A model generated the notes under the pieces. That model saw only the letters and a list, made by a program, of their open reading frames with translations. It did not search any database and had not been told where the DNA came from. From NCBI RefSeq assembly GCF_963576675.1, contig NC_088911.1, positions 83,729,256-83,793,255 of the forward strand: DNA of 64,000 bases. Reading direction: 5' to 3'. The first letter of the stretch is position 1, and each line of letters begins with the position of its first letter. Of this stretch, positions 24,291-36,115 are shown piece by piece. The translations under genes were made by a program, and so were the position numbers. This DNA comes from Euphorbia lathyris. Taxonomy: Eukaryota > Streptophyta > Magnoliopsida > Malpighiales > Euphorbiaceae.

Positions 24291-25887
24291 TCAATCTCCG
24301 GAATAGAAATGGAAGTATGATCCTTGTTGTATAAACCGAATACCGATTGCGAGTTTCCGATTTCCAAAAAACTGCTCCGTTTACATATATCAGCGACGAA
24401 AGGTCATTCTTTTCTATTTAAGTGCTTCGTTTTCAGGTTCGCCGGTCGTCGTTTTTATTGTTCTGCGATTGTGCAAAGAACAGAAGAAGCATTTGATTAA
24501 TTTTTGTTGTTGTTGTTTGCAGAGGTATTTGGTATTCTTGGACTTTGTGGAGGTCGGCAAGATTTGAGGGGTGGGCCGGTGGTTCGTTTGTTTTGTTTGT
24601 TTCGTGAAATTTACTTTTCTATGGAGAGAAATTGACGACTTCTCACTTGTTTTTTTTAAGGTATTTCAGTTTCTCGTGCACACCATATCAGTATGATCTG
24701 CTAAGGAAAATAAAGTTTTGTTCTTTTTGTTTAGCAATTTACTTACAAACACTGTTTCATGACGATGACTCTCTATGATTTTGTACTCATCTATTCATTT
24801 CTCGTGAGATATATGTGCTTGCTGTAAACCAGCAACCAAACTTACTACCTCACGTGTTTTACAACAAGGGTAGCACGTGATGCTACTCGATTCAAGCATG
24901 ACCCAGTTTCTTCTTCTCTAGATTCTTTTTGTTTTCAATTGCTTTGGACTTTACCTAAATCATCCATTTGTTTGCAAAATTTGAGTTTACCCAAATAAGC
25001 TATGACTCTCTTCTTTTGATTTTGAATCAAAATGGCCTAACTTTTCCTTTTATGTTGCTTAAATTTCCCTTCTTTGCTTGTAATAACAAGCCATAGAATT
25101 GTACTTGAAACTTTATTTGTAGGCAGCATGACAACGCTATAGTAGGACATGTATTATTGTCTATTGGATTCCCACCTATGAATTTCAACTTTGCTAGTTC
25201 AGATGCCACTGATTGAATTCTTGCAATGATCAAATGAGCGCAATTAGGCTTTTTAGGAACTTAACCTACAATTAGGCTTAATGTATAAAAACAGCAAAGT
25301 TAATAGGGCTGTTGGAAAAGACGTTGTTGATGAAGCTTACTTATTTGCTTTTCTCGTGAAGATGATATGATTGTCCTAAATTTTTATCTTATCTATAGGC
25401 TTCAATTGCAATTTAAGGGTATGATTTAAAAACTGATTGCATTTTTATTGCCTATTTAAACAATGATGATGTGTATTGAATATTATAGGTCCCAGCAGAA
25501 GAAAAGGGAACAAAAAGAATAGTAGGCCGACGTGAAACACACGAGTTAATACATATTCTTTCTCTAGATTCTCTCTGCATAGACTTTGTGTTCATTCATT
25601 TTATTCTTCTACCTAAATACATGTTTTCAGTCCTTTGAATGTTGTTTAACTTTGGCTTCTTCTTCTTCTTTTTGTTCATCCATGTCTTAAATTCAAAAGG
25701 GAATTCCACCCTCTTTTAATGGTCTCGATTTACGTGTTAAAGTATCTTGCTTTTCTCTTTTCTTCAATATGCTCATCATGGTTACCATCATTTTAAATCT
25801 TTATTATCCCTACTTTTTCCTCTTTTTTATTTAAATCTTTTTACATGATCCTCTTCTGATCATTTCCATAATCGTTATTCTTTCCAG
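24291..25887 (+). other. 5' leader and leader intron(s) of the DUF641 gene
   Basis: The coding ATG at 25888 directly follows TTCTTTCCAG, a strong 3' splice acceptor, so the last leader intron ends exactly at the start codon. Possible leader exon sequence lies around 24300-24550, with donor candidates near 24398, 24437 and 24659. The exact exon set cannot be settled from sequence. A short upstream ATG-GAA-GTA-TGA frame occurs near 24309, if that part is transcribed. Confidence 0.5.
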
Positions 25888-27282
25888 ATGGAATCTGTGA
25901 AATTGTCATCCATGGCTCCCAAAAAGAGCAAATTTGCACGCACTGTTTCGAAAGTTCTTCATCTCCGGACAGCATCTGGGATTGCCCCGGAGGATGATGT
26001 GCAGAAATTGAAGTCCCAGGAGAAGTTCAACGATGGGGAAATTGGCGGTAAGAGAACAGTTAGTAGGCCGGAGTCCTTGAGCACTAAAAGTGATGAAAAG
26101 TACCGAAAGAATAATCTTGGTGTGGAAGCTCTTGTTGCGAAACTGTTTGCTACCATTTCGTCTGCCAAAGCAGCATATGCTCAGTTACAGTGTGCTCAGT
26201 CTCCTTATGATGTTGATGGGATTCAAGCAGCTGATCAATTGGTTGTTACAGAGCTGAAGAATCTGTCCGAATTGAAACGTCGTTATAATAGAAAACAGTT
26301 TGATCCATCTCCGGGGACTGCCTTGGTCTTGGCAGAAGTTGAGGAGCAGAAGAGCGTATGCAAGACCTACGAAATCATGGGGAAAAAGCTGGAGTCTCAG
26401 TTGAGGCTCAAGGAGTCCGAGATCATGTATCTTGAAGAAAAATTGGAAGAATCGAAAAGGCAGAACCAATCACTCGAGATGAGATTAAATCAAAGCGGAC
26501 AACTTTATGTGCTTGACAATCTTCGTCGATCGGGTTTGAGTCCTAGCCATTTCGTTGCAGTCGTTCAGTTTACAGTTAAGTCGATCCGAACCTTTGTGAA
26601 GTTGATGATTGATCAGATGAGAACTGCTGGATGGGATCTTGATGCTGCAGCCAATTCAATTGTACCAGATATTGCCTACTGGAGAGCTGATGACAAATGC
26701 TTTGCATTCGAATCTTTCATTTGCAGAGAAATGTTCGATGCTTTCAACATACCAAATTTCGGTCTTTCGAATGTATCTTTACCAGAGAAAAGCAATCTGC
26801 AGCAGTTCTTTTTCAAGAGATTCACAGAACTAAAATCTGTGAAAGCAAAGGATTATCTCACGCAGCATCCAACATCGACATTTGCCCAATTCTGCAGAGC
26901 CAAGTACTTGCAACTCATTCATCCCCGGATGGAAGCATCATTTTTTGGCAACTTGCAACTTAGAACCCTTGTGAATTCTGGTGAATTGCCAGACAATACA
27001 TTCTTTACATCATTTGCAGAAATGGCGAAACGGGTGTGGCTTCTACATTGTTTAGCTTTTTCTTTCGAGCCAGAAGCTTCAATCTTTCAAGTTAGCAGGG
27101 GATGCCGATTTTCGGAGGTTTACATGGAAAGCGTAGCAGAAGAAGCACTGGTTTCTGCATATAATTCATACGAAACAGATCCACCGGTGGCATTCACAGT
27201 AGTTCCGGGTTTCAGGATTGGTAAAACTGTTATACAGTGCGAGGTGTACCTTTGCCAAACTGAAACAAAGCTGAACCATTGA
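25888..27282 (+). CDS. DUF641 family protein, GIL1/IRKI-like
   Basis: A 464-residue intronless coding region. Residues 1-35 (MESVKLSSMAPKKSKFARTV...) match the conserved basic N-terminus of this plant family. Residues about 76-205 form the DUF641 domain, including LVAKLFATISSAKAAYAQLQ and AQSPYDVDGIQAADQLVVTE. A coiled coil rich in E, K and L runs from about 150 to 203. The C-terminal half (210-464) has the conserved family blocks SFICREMF, RAKYLQLIHPRME and KRVWLLHCLAFSF. Arabidopsis relatives include GIL1, which acts in light-dependent loss of gravitropism, and the IRK-interacting protein; this copy looks closest to the shorter subgroup. The biochemical role of the domain is not known. Position 25888 is chosen because the N-terminus is conserved and sits right after a splice acceptor. 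No lesions seen. Confidence 0.93.
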   Translation: MESVKLSSMAPKKSKFARTVSKVLHLRTASGIAPEDDVQKLKSQEKFNDGEIGGKRTVSRPESLSTKSDEKYRKNNLGVEALVAKLFATISSAKAAYAQLQCAQSPYDVDGIQAADQLVVTELKNLSELKRRYNRKQFDPSPGTALVLAEVEEQKSVCKTYEIMGKKLESQLRLKESEIMYLEEKLEESKRQNQSLEMRLNQSGQLYVLDNLRRSGLSPSHFVAVVQFTVKSIRTFVKLMIDQMRTAGWDLDAAANSIVPDIAYWRADDKCFAFESFICREMFDAFNIPNFGLSNVSLPEKSNLQQFFFKRFTELKSVKAKDYLTQHPTSTFAQFCRAKYLQLIHPRMEASFFGNLQLRTLVNSGELPDNTFFTSFAEMAKRVWLLHCLAFSFEPEASIFQVSRGCRFSEVYMESVAEEALVSAYNSYETDPPVAFTVVPGFRIGKTVIQCEVYLCQTETKLNH

Positions 27283-27600
27283 TGGGATTTGAAGCAGGCA
27301 TAGTTATGATTAGTTATGAGTAAAATTAGGTCCTGTTAAGTGATTGAAGTGAAGGTTTGACATATGAGAGGACCCACAGAACGTGGGAGTGATGATAGTA
27401 TTTTCTTTTTCTGTATTTTGAGTAAAAGAAAAAGAAAAAGGACCGTTGGGCAGTCTTAGTATATTCAAAAACTGAATTATTGAAAAACAGAACATGCTCA
27501 CAAATTTTGTTAATATTTAGGCAGGGGGGTATGGTATTGTTTCCTCTCATCTCTTCCTATGTTTTGATGTTTTCAATGTAAATAATAATTAATTCTATAT
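27283..27600 (+). other. 3' UTR of the DUF641 gene
   Basis: Follows the TGA stop at 27280-27282. A T-rich stretch and AATAATAATTAA-like sequence near 27582 are plausible 3' end signals; the cleavage site is not determined. Confidence 0.4.
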
Positions 27601-29662
27601 ACAGGGATTTTTGCATTTTCGTTGCTTTCCCAAATGTCAGATTCTGGCTTTTATGCAATTGAATGACCTGTTTGGTTACTTAATTTTTTCAAAGAAGAGA
27701 TTTAAAGTCTTTTTTGTTGGTCATTTTCATGTTCCTGAGCTGCAGTTGTTTGGTTGCTCATTTTTATATGTTTCTGTTTGCATTTTCATTTCAAAAGGAA
27801 AAGTGGTAAGAGTTTGGTTAGCGACTGTTTTCATTTTACATTTGAAAAACGGGAATCCATGGTTTTTGGAAAAACAGATTTTTTCAACAGCAAACCGTAA
27901 TAGTAAACAACAAACAATAGGTAAAATAAATGGGTTTTAAGTGTTTAGTTAGAAAACTGATGTTCATATTAAAAAGGAGAGTTTTAGGCGTTTAGTTAGA
28001 GAACTGCTGAAAATTTTTTTTTTTAGTAGTGGAGAATTTTTGTTTTTCCAACAACAAATCGTTATAACAGACAACATATAATCTCAACGAGTTAGTATAA
28101 TCTAAACAAGCCCTACTTTTAACATCAGAAATTCCAAATAAAAATTTATATAAAATTAAATAGTAATTGGGTTAACAATATAGTAAATATTTACTAAAAT
28201 AGTTAGATTGTTTGCAATTGTTTTGACAATAGTAAATATTAAACATACTAAATATTTAAGGGAACTTTTTTGAGATCAACTTTAGAAAGATCGATATAAC
28301 AACGATTTATCTAACAGTTTAGTTTAGTTTTATGTTAGATAAGAATAGAATAGATATTGATAACATTATAAGTAAAATACTAACAACTTTGAATTCTAAG
28401 GGTATGTATAAAAGACTCCTAGTAATTTAATGGCAAAGTAGAAAATGAGCCCAATGACAAGATAATAACAGCAAAACAATAAATAAATTCGCACAACTTG
28501 CTAACGAAGTAACATCACACGACGTGTGGCTCTGGAGACATTGCTGTGTGGGTTGAAACTCGAGCAGTTCAAAGGATAAGTTGGCGGGGGACTAGCCGTG
28601 TGGCTTTTCTTCCAGACAAGTTTGAGGCTCACACTAGGATGGTTCACATGGCATGTGTCATTAATGACACGCCGTGCTAATTAATAAAAGAGAAGCATAA
28701 ACTCATCAACAATCCCACTCGTCATGTGATTTTCCTCACTCAATTTCAAAATACTCATCTAACTCATATAACGTGTGACTAACCTCACACGCCGTATGAG
28801 CCATGTATCAATGTCCCTTGCCTTGTTTCAATTGATGCACTCATCAGTTAAATATCATTTTTTATTCTTTTCCTTGCCAAGATGTCCATTTTAGATGATC
28901 TCCAATTTATAAGCTGTGTTTTTGTTCCAATCCATTTCCTCATTTTATCCCTCTAAATAAAAAAATTAATTCAAATAATAATATTTATATAACAAAATAT
29001 AAAATACTATATATATATATATAAATAAGTAAGTAAATAGAAAAATAAAAAGGTAGTAATAAAATATTATTCAAAGTTAAATTTGTGGAAAAAAACAATA
29101 TCCATCAAAGATATGATGATAATCGGAGAACCAAACGTTATCAAATTTCCAACATGAATTTACGGATGAATGGGAAGAAATCTCCCTAGACTATCCATTG
29201 GAATAGTTTTCTCCCTGGATTTTCCATTGTTCTTACGCATGTTTTATGTATTTATTTTTTCTTGACAACCTAGCTTAGCTTTTTTCAAATTAGCTAATAA
29301 TGCCAAATAAAAATGATTAGATTGCTTGTCATTTCAAGTTATAATATTTTTTGTTTTGGACAAAAAGTTGTAAGAATTAAAACTGTCACTTTCATATGAA
29401 ATAAAGAAATACAACACAAACCTTTTATTTTTATAAAAAATTTCAAAGTTTAAAAATCTCCTTCATTTTTATTTAATAGATAAAAACTTATTTGGTTAGG
29501 TTAATGCGTTAAAAGTATGAGCATGTAGTTTATCTACTTTGCTCTATAGTTTGTTGTTAGAAAAACTGTTTTTATTCATAACCAAACATTTAAAGCTTTT
29601 TATTTTTAAAATATAAAAATAAATATAATGAGAAAATAGAATAAACTAACACCCCATGATAA
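27601..29662. other. Intergenic, AT-rich
   Basis: No supported gene; a 109-residue frame at 27611-27940 is AT-rich and unrecognised. A repeated phrase 'gtttagttagaaaactg / gtttagttagagaactg' occurs at about 27943 and 27990. A TA run lies at 29008-29022. Confidence 0.4.
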
Positions 29663-29671
29663 TTAAAATTA

Positions 29672-29970
29672 GGCTTAATACATTCTTAGTCACTTTTTAT
29701 TATTGACTTGTTTAAAATGACAAATTGACTCTATAAAATGTGTCTATTAGCCATTTGAACTTTAAAATTAAAGTTGATCAGCCTTCTGAATTCGCTTAAA
29801 TTGCACAAATTTCAACTTTTCTAAAATCTCTTCCTACCCCGTCACGCAGATTTTAAAGGGTTAATAGCTCTATTTAAACAAATTTAAAGGGATAAATTGA
29901 ATATTTTAAAAATATAAGGAACAATTGATATTTTTTTAACAAATACAGAGGATTAAAAATGTATTAAGTT
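29672..29970. mobile_element. Mutator-like MITE, GGCTTAATAC family
   Basis: Inverted ends GGCTTAATACATT and AATGTATTAAGTT bound a 299-bp noncoding element. Perfect 9-bp duplications TTAAAATTA lie at 29663-29671 and 29971-29979. Its termini match those of the elements at 2719 and 55389. Confidence 0.85.
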
Positions 29971-29979
29971 TTAAAATTA

Positions 29980-31826
29980 TTATCAAACATCATACTTTAA
30001 TTAGCAGTAATTTTATGATTAGTGACTAACCAAATAATATTGAAATACTAGAATTGAGAAATTAATTAATTAAATAAACTATAAAATTTTCATTCTATGA
30101 TTCTAATCTAATAGTAACTAAATTCTATTTGTTAAATTATTGATTAGGTGAATATTACTGTATATATTAGTTTAATGGCCTATTTGGTTCAGCTGTTAGT
30201 TATTTACAGTTGTTGTTAGCTATTTATTGTCAGCTGATTAATTGATGTTCGGTAAAATTGTGATTACCTGTTATTGTTAGTACGTAAAATGTCTAATATA
30301 GACATATTTTAAATTAATCAACAAATAAATTATAAAAATTAAAATTGTAAAACACATTAATAAAATTAAAATTAAAAATTTATTGAATAAAGTAAAACCT
30401 TGTTCTTTGGGTAATAATATTATAGAGATAGGAATAATATTAAAGAATAAATGTGTTGCATCAAGAATCATAATTTTGTTAACATCAAATAAATACAAAC
30501 ATTTTTTCATGAAAAGCTCCAAAACACTTCTATTTCTATTAAAAAAAAAGCTAAAAGATGTTGTATAAACATAACCAAACACTATGACTCTGTTTAACAA
30601 ATAGCTGTTAGCCGGTTATTTTTTTATTTAGTTGATTTGACTAGCTGTTTATGTAAACTTGATTGGTAAAACTTAACTGATTGTTAATAGTTGTTTGTGT
30701 AAAATGACAAATAAGGACATTGGTATTTTATGATTATTTTTTTTTATAATTCATATTCTTAATCATCTTCTAAAAAAAAATCATATACACATACTATAAT
30801 TTAGATCTTTGCAATACATAAAAATATATTTAAACAATAAAATTAATTATTCTTAGGTTTGTAGTAATAAAAGTGAGATTTTCATTTATCATCCTAAATC
30901 TTACATAATTACTTTAAACTTAGAGTATTAATAGTATATTGGATATTATGTAATACACTTTCTAATATATACCAATTAATTTATAATTTAACAATTTTTA
31001 AAATAAAAACCTGATATTTTTATATTCTTTTCAAAATTTTCAATAATATTCATTAGTTTAATTGTTAATTTTAATCCATATAATTTTGAATAGAAACATA
31101 CTTTTCAAAAACATAATAATAAATTTAGATTTATTAATTGATATTTACTACTTAAATATAGCTAGATGAATATGTTTATCATCTGATTAATTTATTTTTA
31201 GTAAATGAAACTAACAATATTTGTTTGAGTAAATGGTGATAGTTAGAGATAAAAATATCTTTTAAAAGAGATAGAACAAAAGCTAAATGAAAACCTTTTC
31301 AAAACTAGAAGTTTGAGCACAAAAAGATCTTTCAAACATTTCTTCAGGTTTGCTAGTTATAACCTCTAAATTTTACCTCAATCCTCTATTTATCAAACAT
31401 GGCTAATTTTATGTAATTTGGAGTGAAACATTAAACGTTGTTCTAAAAATTGAAAAAACAAACACTCTAATTTTTTTTAGGTCAATTGGTGTCTTTTAAA
31501 AAAACATTTATTTTCTTCTTTATGGATAATTAATAACAGCATGGTGTAACTAATTAAGGTTGAGTTAAATTGTTAAGGGTCTTACTTCATTTACTTAGAA
31601 ATTTCGAATTTGATATATGAAAAAAAAAACTTTATTGAAAGAAAATATAGTTAAAAGATGTCTATTGAAACTCAAACTCAAACCAAGCAATCCAATGAAT
31701 ATAAAAAGAATAAGGGTATAAGGCAAATTTTATTTTAAAGCAAAGAAATTCAAGAATACTAGTATATGGCATGTACAATATCATTTTGGAAAACGTACCA
31801 GAACAAAATTGATCTGACATTGGGGA
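29980..31826. other. AT-rich intergenic DNA with probable old MITEs
   Basis: No supported gene. Sequences near 30180-30250 (GGTTCAGCTGTTAGTTATTT) and 30590-30640 (TAACAAATAGCTGTTAGCC) are partly complementary and may be ends of an old TIR element. Boundaries and class are not resolved. Open frames here are AT-rich chance frames. Confidence 0.35.
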
Positions 31827-31835
31827 TAATATTAA

Positions 31836-32542
31836 GGGTAAACAATTTATAAGTCCCTATAGTTTTACATATTATATTAGTTAGTCCTTGTGTTTTTTAA
31901 AATAATTATATAGTCTCTAAGTTTCATCTCTTTCCACTCTTTAGTCCTACTTTAGAATCCATGATCAAATTAAATTAAATAACGACAAAACTACCCTTTC
32001 TTATATTTTGTAATGATAAAACATTTAATTTTTTATATTTTCTATTTTTTTCCCACACGTAATTTCTTCAAATATATAGTATTTGATTTAATAATAAAAA
32101 ATTCATAAAATTTTAAATTAGCGGTGTAAATTTTGTTTCATTAAAAAAATAATGAAAATACCTTAAAATTATAAAATCAGGAGTAGAATTATATAAAATT
32201 ATAAATTTTGATTTTTTTAATAAAAAAAATTCAAATAATAAATAAAATGAGAATAAAAAATTAAGAAAATAAATAATAACTTTTTTATATAGTAATATGT
32301 ATAAATATAAAAATATTAGTGTATATATATTATATAAATTTAATATAAATATATTGATTAAATTTAAAAAATAAAAGATAAGTTTTTTATTTATATAACT
32401 AAGGGTATTTTTGTACTTTAATGTAGAAAAATAAAAGGAGGGACTAAACAATTGATTAATACCAAACTTAAGAACTTTAAAATATATGTGTGGACTGACT
32501 AGTTTATTAGATAAAAACATAGGGACTAATTAATTATTTACC
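31836..32542. mobile_element. Mutator-like nonautonomous element, GGTAAA ends
   Basis: The left end GGGTAAACAATTTATAAGTC and the reverse complement of the right end (GGTAAATAATTAATTAGTCC) form an imperfect inverted repeat that continues through TCCCTATAGTTTTA-like sequence. Flanks TAATATTAA (31827-31835) and TAATCTTAA (32543-32551) match at 8 of 9 positions. The AT-rich core has no transposase; the 135-residue minus frame at 32113-32520 is low complexity. Confidence 0.7.
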
Positions 32543-32551
32543 TAATCTTAA

Positions 32552-32872
32552 TATGAATATGAGAAGAAATGAATTTTCCTTTTCGTTGTATTAAATAATA
32601 ATTAATGTGGATCAAAATTTCAAATCGGGTTTTAAATTCGAGAAGCTTTTATTTATTGAGAGAGAGAGAGAGAACTAACTAAAGAAAGAAAAAAGTGTTG
32701 TGAAGGAAGAAGGCTAATTTCATTAGATGTCGGTACATTACTTGAATTAATTAAGTATATAAAATATCAGCAACCATATTTTTGAGATCAAATTTGGACG
32801 GTTTGTGGCATTTAATTATGAGGGACCATTAGTCTTAACTCTTGGGTTGGGGGAGCATATATAATCAACCAA
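32552..32872. other. Intergenic, nothing recognised
   Basis: AT-rich, with a short GA run at about 32659-32673. No gene. Confidence 0.4.
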
Positions 32873-33007
32873 TGGGTGTTGCTATATATCGCCCCTGTTT
32901 TCCTACTTACTGTCCGGTTTTTACCATTTTTGTCCTTTTACCTTGTTTTACCTAAAAAATTAGAACTCTTTGTCTCAATCCCAAAAAACACAAAAAATAG
33001 AGTAAAA

Positions 33008-33853
33008 ATGGACCCGAGAACCCCGGAATTTGAAGATTTCTTCCCAAACAAGGTAACAATCGAACTTAAACCTTTAAATATGTAAATTTAAAAAAAAATT
33101 GCAAAATTTTCTGTTATTTTGAAAAATTTCCGGAAATTTTGTTGATGGCGGGTGCTAGACCCGCCATTAATATAGTAGTGGCGGGTCTTGGACCCGCCAT
33201 TACTCGTATGTGGACGGATCTAAAACCCGTCCACTCAAGACAAGTGACGGGTCCGAGACCCGCCAGTTGTCTGTATGATGGCGTGTGGCGGACCCGCCAT
33301 GTCTTACATAACGGCGGGTCTGTCACCCGCCAGCTACTGTACACAGGCGGGTCCTTGACCCTCCAAGTACAAATACAACGGCTCCAAAAGCCGCTGTTTT
33401 AACCGTATTTTGCCTATTTTTTTAATTTTTTTTAAATATTCATTAATTTTTGTTTAATTTTAGGAACCAGACAATATTTGGATTGGTGACGGTATTGATT
33501 ATAGTACACGTTTCATTACAAGCGTATTTTTCCACACAAGTATTAAAGCGATTCAGTGGGCTAAAGCTGTGGCAATTAAAAATGGTTTCGAGATTGTTAT
33601 TTCTTCACACAAACACGACGGAATGGAAAAGCTTCTAAGATGTTCACGTGGAAAACGATATAGAGGAAATACGAATCCTTTAGAAGATGATTCACGTAGG
33701 AAAACTAAAACTAAGGCGTGTGGGTGTCCTTTCCGGATTAAAGTCAAACAGTTGAAAGATTTTTCGGGTTGGGAGATCATTGTTTATGCCGGAGAGAAGG
33801 GTAAGCATAATCATGACTTGTGTGTTTATCCACAAGGACACCGACATACGTAA
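33008..33853 (+). CDS. Truncated MULE transposase, N-terminal zinc-finger part (two exons)
   Basis: Exon 1 (33008-33052, MDPRTPEFEDFFPNK) is followed by a GTAACA donor. An acceptor TTTTAG at 33461-33463 leads in phase to exon 2 (33464-33853), giving 144 residues. Exon 2 carries FHTSIKAIQWAKAVAIKNGF, a basic stretch, KACGCPFRIKV and GKHNHDL. Together these form the CxC...HNH finger of the FAR1/WRKY-GCM1 type found at the N-terminus of many plant Mutator transposases. The catalytic DDE domain and SWIM finger are absent, so it cannot act as a transposase, though it could bind element ends if expressed. The ATG is chosen because it opens a short exon with a good donor in phase with exon 2. The intron contains a hairpin array. 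Confidence 0.65.
33139..33365. repeat. GC-rich hairpin array 1 (GGCGGGTC...GACCCGCC)
   Basis: Five to six short palindromes follow one another, each a variant of GGCGGGTC-spacer-GACCCGCC (for example 33142-33163, 33179-33200, 33246-33263, 33312-33333). They lie inside the predicted transposase intron and stand out in GC content from the AT-rich surroundings. Confidence 0.8.
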
Positions 33854-33854
33854 T

Positions 33855-33913
33855 GTTAACTCATGTATTTATGGCAAAATCAGGTATGTTAACTCATGTA
33901 TTTATGGCAAAAC
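33855..33913. repeat. Short tandem duplication
   Basis: The segment GTTAACTCATGTATTTATGG plus its 'caaaa' tail occurs twice in succession (about 33855 and 33889). Confidence 0.8.
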
Positions 33914-33917
33914 AGCC

Positions 33918-34166
33918 CGCCCAGACGTAATGTCGGGGCAAAATCCCTGCCGGATTTTGCCTAGGGGGGCCAAATGGCCCGCCGGGGTAAAATCCCGAGA
34001 TTTTGCCCAAGGATTAGGCAAAATCCCTGGGGATTTTGGCCTTGGCGGGCCGAATGGCCCGCCACTTATGCAGGAATGGCGGGTTTGGGACCCGCCATCG
34101 ATGCATAAGGGGCGGGCCATTCGGCCCGCCCCTACAGTACAGCAGGCGGACAAAACTGCCCGCCAA
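33918..34166. repeat. GC-rich hairpin array 2 (GGCGGGCC...GGCCCGCC)
   Basis: A second run of palindromes, such as GGCGGGCCGAATGGCCCGCC (34045-34064) and GGCGGGTTTGGGACCCGCC (34079-34097), plus a longer one around 34110-34132. It resembles array 1 in design but differs in sequence, and lies between the transposase exon and the right TIR. Confidence 0.8.
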
Positions 34167-34438
34167 GGCAAAAATTAAAAAATAAAAAATATTTTTTTTA
34201 ACGTATAACGACTTACCAGTGGAACGAACAACCCTTTTCCTCGACCTCCATGACCCGCCATGATGTTTTAGACTTCAAATGTTCAAGTGAGGTTAAGTTT
34301 TTGAAAAAATGAGGGTAGGAGTTAGAAAAGTGGGGGAAGGGGTTCAAATCCTATAATTTGAAAAAAAAATGAGGAAAAGGGTAAAAATGTAAAAATCGAG
34401 CGGTAAGTGGGAATTTACGGGCGGTATATAGCAACCCA

Positions 34439-34666
34439 CTTTATTTTTCTTTTCCCCTGTCAATTTTTGTTTCTATTAATTATTTTGCAAATAGAAACAC
34501 TGAGTTATTTTCATAATTGTTTTTTTTTTCTTTTTGACAAAAGTTATTTTCATAATTGTTGATCGACTCATGCATATGAACAAAGAGTCAGAAAAACATC
34601 TCCTAAAAATACGTATCTTTTAAGTTGTTTAATAACGTAATTTTCATTTTTTTGTAAAGATATGAT

Positions 34667-34702
<36 letters not shown>

Positions 34703-35109
34703 CTATAACGATAAAATAGTCTTCATGTGATTGTATAGATAGAATAGAACATGCGTTAGGTTTCGGGTTAAGTAAGAATTATGGCTTCTTTGTATTCTCT
34801 CCACCCCTCTCTCTATTTGTTCTTCGTCGTTAATAAATTCTGAGTTAATTATGTTCTAAAGTCTTTATATTTTTCAGTTCTATTATGGTACAAAGTACAT
34901 CCTGTGCTAATATTCACAATTTCAATTACTTTGAAAAGACAGAACACCGTGATTTTTGAGAGCTCCTACAATACTAATATAATAGATCTCGTCCCGGCCA
35001 TTAGATATCATTATTAGTAATTCCAGAAAAATAACAAATTTCTATTGAACTAGTCTTCTTTATTAAAATAAAAACACCATAAATATTCATACAACTAATT
35101 GAGATAATT
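34439..35109. other. Intergenic with a 32-base T tract
   Basis: No gene. A homopolymer T run spans 34669-34700. A 17-base phrase TTATTTTCATAATTGTT repeats near 34505 and 34544. Confidence 0.6.
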
Positions 35110-36115
35110 TCTTCAACATGTCAAGGAATAAATAAAAATTGTTTTAATTGTAACACAAGTCTAGTTGGTAAACTAAGAGTATAATTTCCTATAGCTAATG
35201 CAACAACTTTTGCTCCATTTTCAACTAGAAGGACCATCTCTTCGTTCCTAATTCTTTTTAGTTTCTGTATCTTGTCGAATATGAGATCTGCATTCGGTAT
35301 CCAATGGTAAAAATTAGAGGATTGAATTCTCAATAAAGTACATACATGAAATAAATTTTTTTTCTTCATTGAATCTAAATATTCCTTACAATTTCTCCTC
35401 CAATATCCTTATTTGCTACAACCGTAACATATGTCTTTGGAACCAATGAGTTTGACAATCTTACCATTATTCACTATGAACTTAGACTTCTAGAGGCTTT
35501 GTTCCCTTCCTCTTCTTTGAGGGTAAATTACCATTGTCGATGTCTCTTTCTTGACTGTTAGTTCTACTTCTTTCAATATAGTTAAAAGACTAGTCAAGGT
35601 GTCTTTGGGCTTATTCATCAAATAGTTCAAGATGCAATGTAAATAGCTTTGAGGAAGGGATTGGAGAACTAAGTCAACACTTAACTTGTGGTCCATCACG
35701 AAACCAATATCCCCTACTTTCTGGACTTACTCGATTATTTTGACACAATGTGCCACAATAGAGGTTCATTCTTACATCTTGGAATGGAAGAGCATATTGG
35801 ATGTCTAATATCGCTCGTTTCTGGTGTGTTTCTTAAACTTCCTAAGATGAACAAGCATGTAAATAACATCCATGTTTTCAATTGTAGCTCAGAAATCATA
35901 AAAGCTAACATGATACAAGCTACCATGCTATCGTCTTCTTTATGTCTCTTATATTCAATAATGATCTCTATAGGTGCATCATCAAGTGGGTTTTTAAATG
36001 TATCAAGCACATATGCAATATTTGCGGCCTTTAAAATGATTCTAATACTCCTATGCTAGTCAGTGAAATTGCTTCCATTAAGTTTGTTGACAGTGAAAAT
36101 GCTATGAAGATCCAT
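35110..36115 (-). pseudogene. Copia gag-protease remnant
   Basis: Read on the minus strand from an ATG at 36115, frames in order show MDLHSIFTVNKLNGSNFTD, then HKEDDSMVACIMLA, then MDHKLSVDLVLQSLPQSY and a following leucine-rich block. These are hallmarks of the UBN2/Copia gag domain. A CYGC-type zinc-knuckle remnant comes next, then LVENGAKVVALAIGNYTLSL, the segment around a Copia protease. Several stops and frameshifts are present, and integrase and reverse transcriptase are missing. The nearby LINE (36352-41966) inserted about 240 bp upstream of this gag start. Confidence 0.8.

Larger units (their letters stand above)
32873..34438 (+). mobile_element. Mutator-like element with long TIRs and a transposase fragment
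   Basis: The ends are imperfect inverted repeats of about 70 bp: TGGGTGTTGCTATATATCGC at the left, against GTGGGTTGCTATATACCGCC read inward from the right. They flank a transposase N-terminal gene fragment and two GC-rich hairpin arrays. No matching target duplication was found, so the class rests on TIR length and the transposase zinc finger. The length of 1566 bp is too short for a full transposase; the element must depend on another copy. Confidence 0.75.

Noticed and set aside
30277..30600. 107-residue minus-strand frame with hydrophobic stretches
   Set aside because: AT-rich chance frame in a MITE-rich region, no recognisable domain or gene signals.
32113..32520. 135-residue minus-strand frame rich in F, Y, L and N
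   Set aside because: Low-complexity translation of an AT-rich MITE core with no homology.
33569..33853. Host FAR1 or WRKY-type transcription factor
   Set aside because: The finger lies between Mutator-like inverted ends and lacks the rest of a FAR1 or WRKY protein; a transposase fragment explains it better.
35688..36059. 123-residue plus-strand frame
   Set aside because: Shadow of the Copia gag remnant, whose recognisable residues are on the minus strand.
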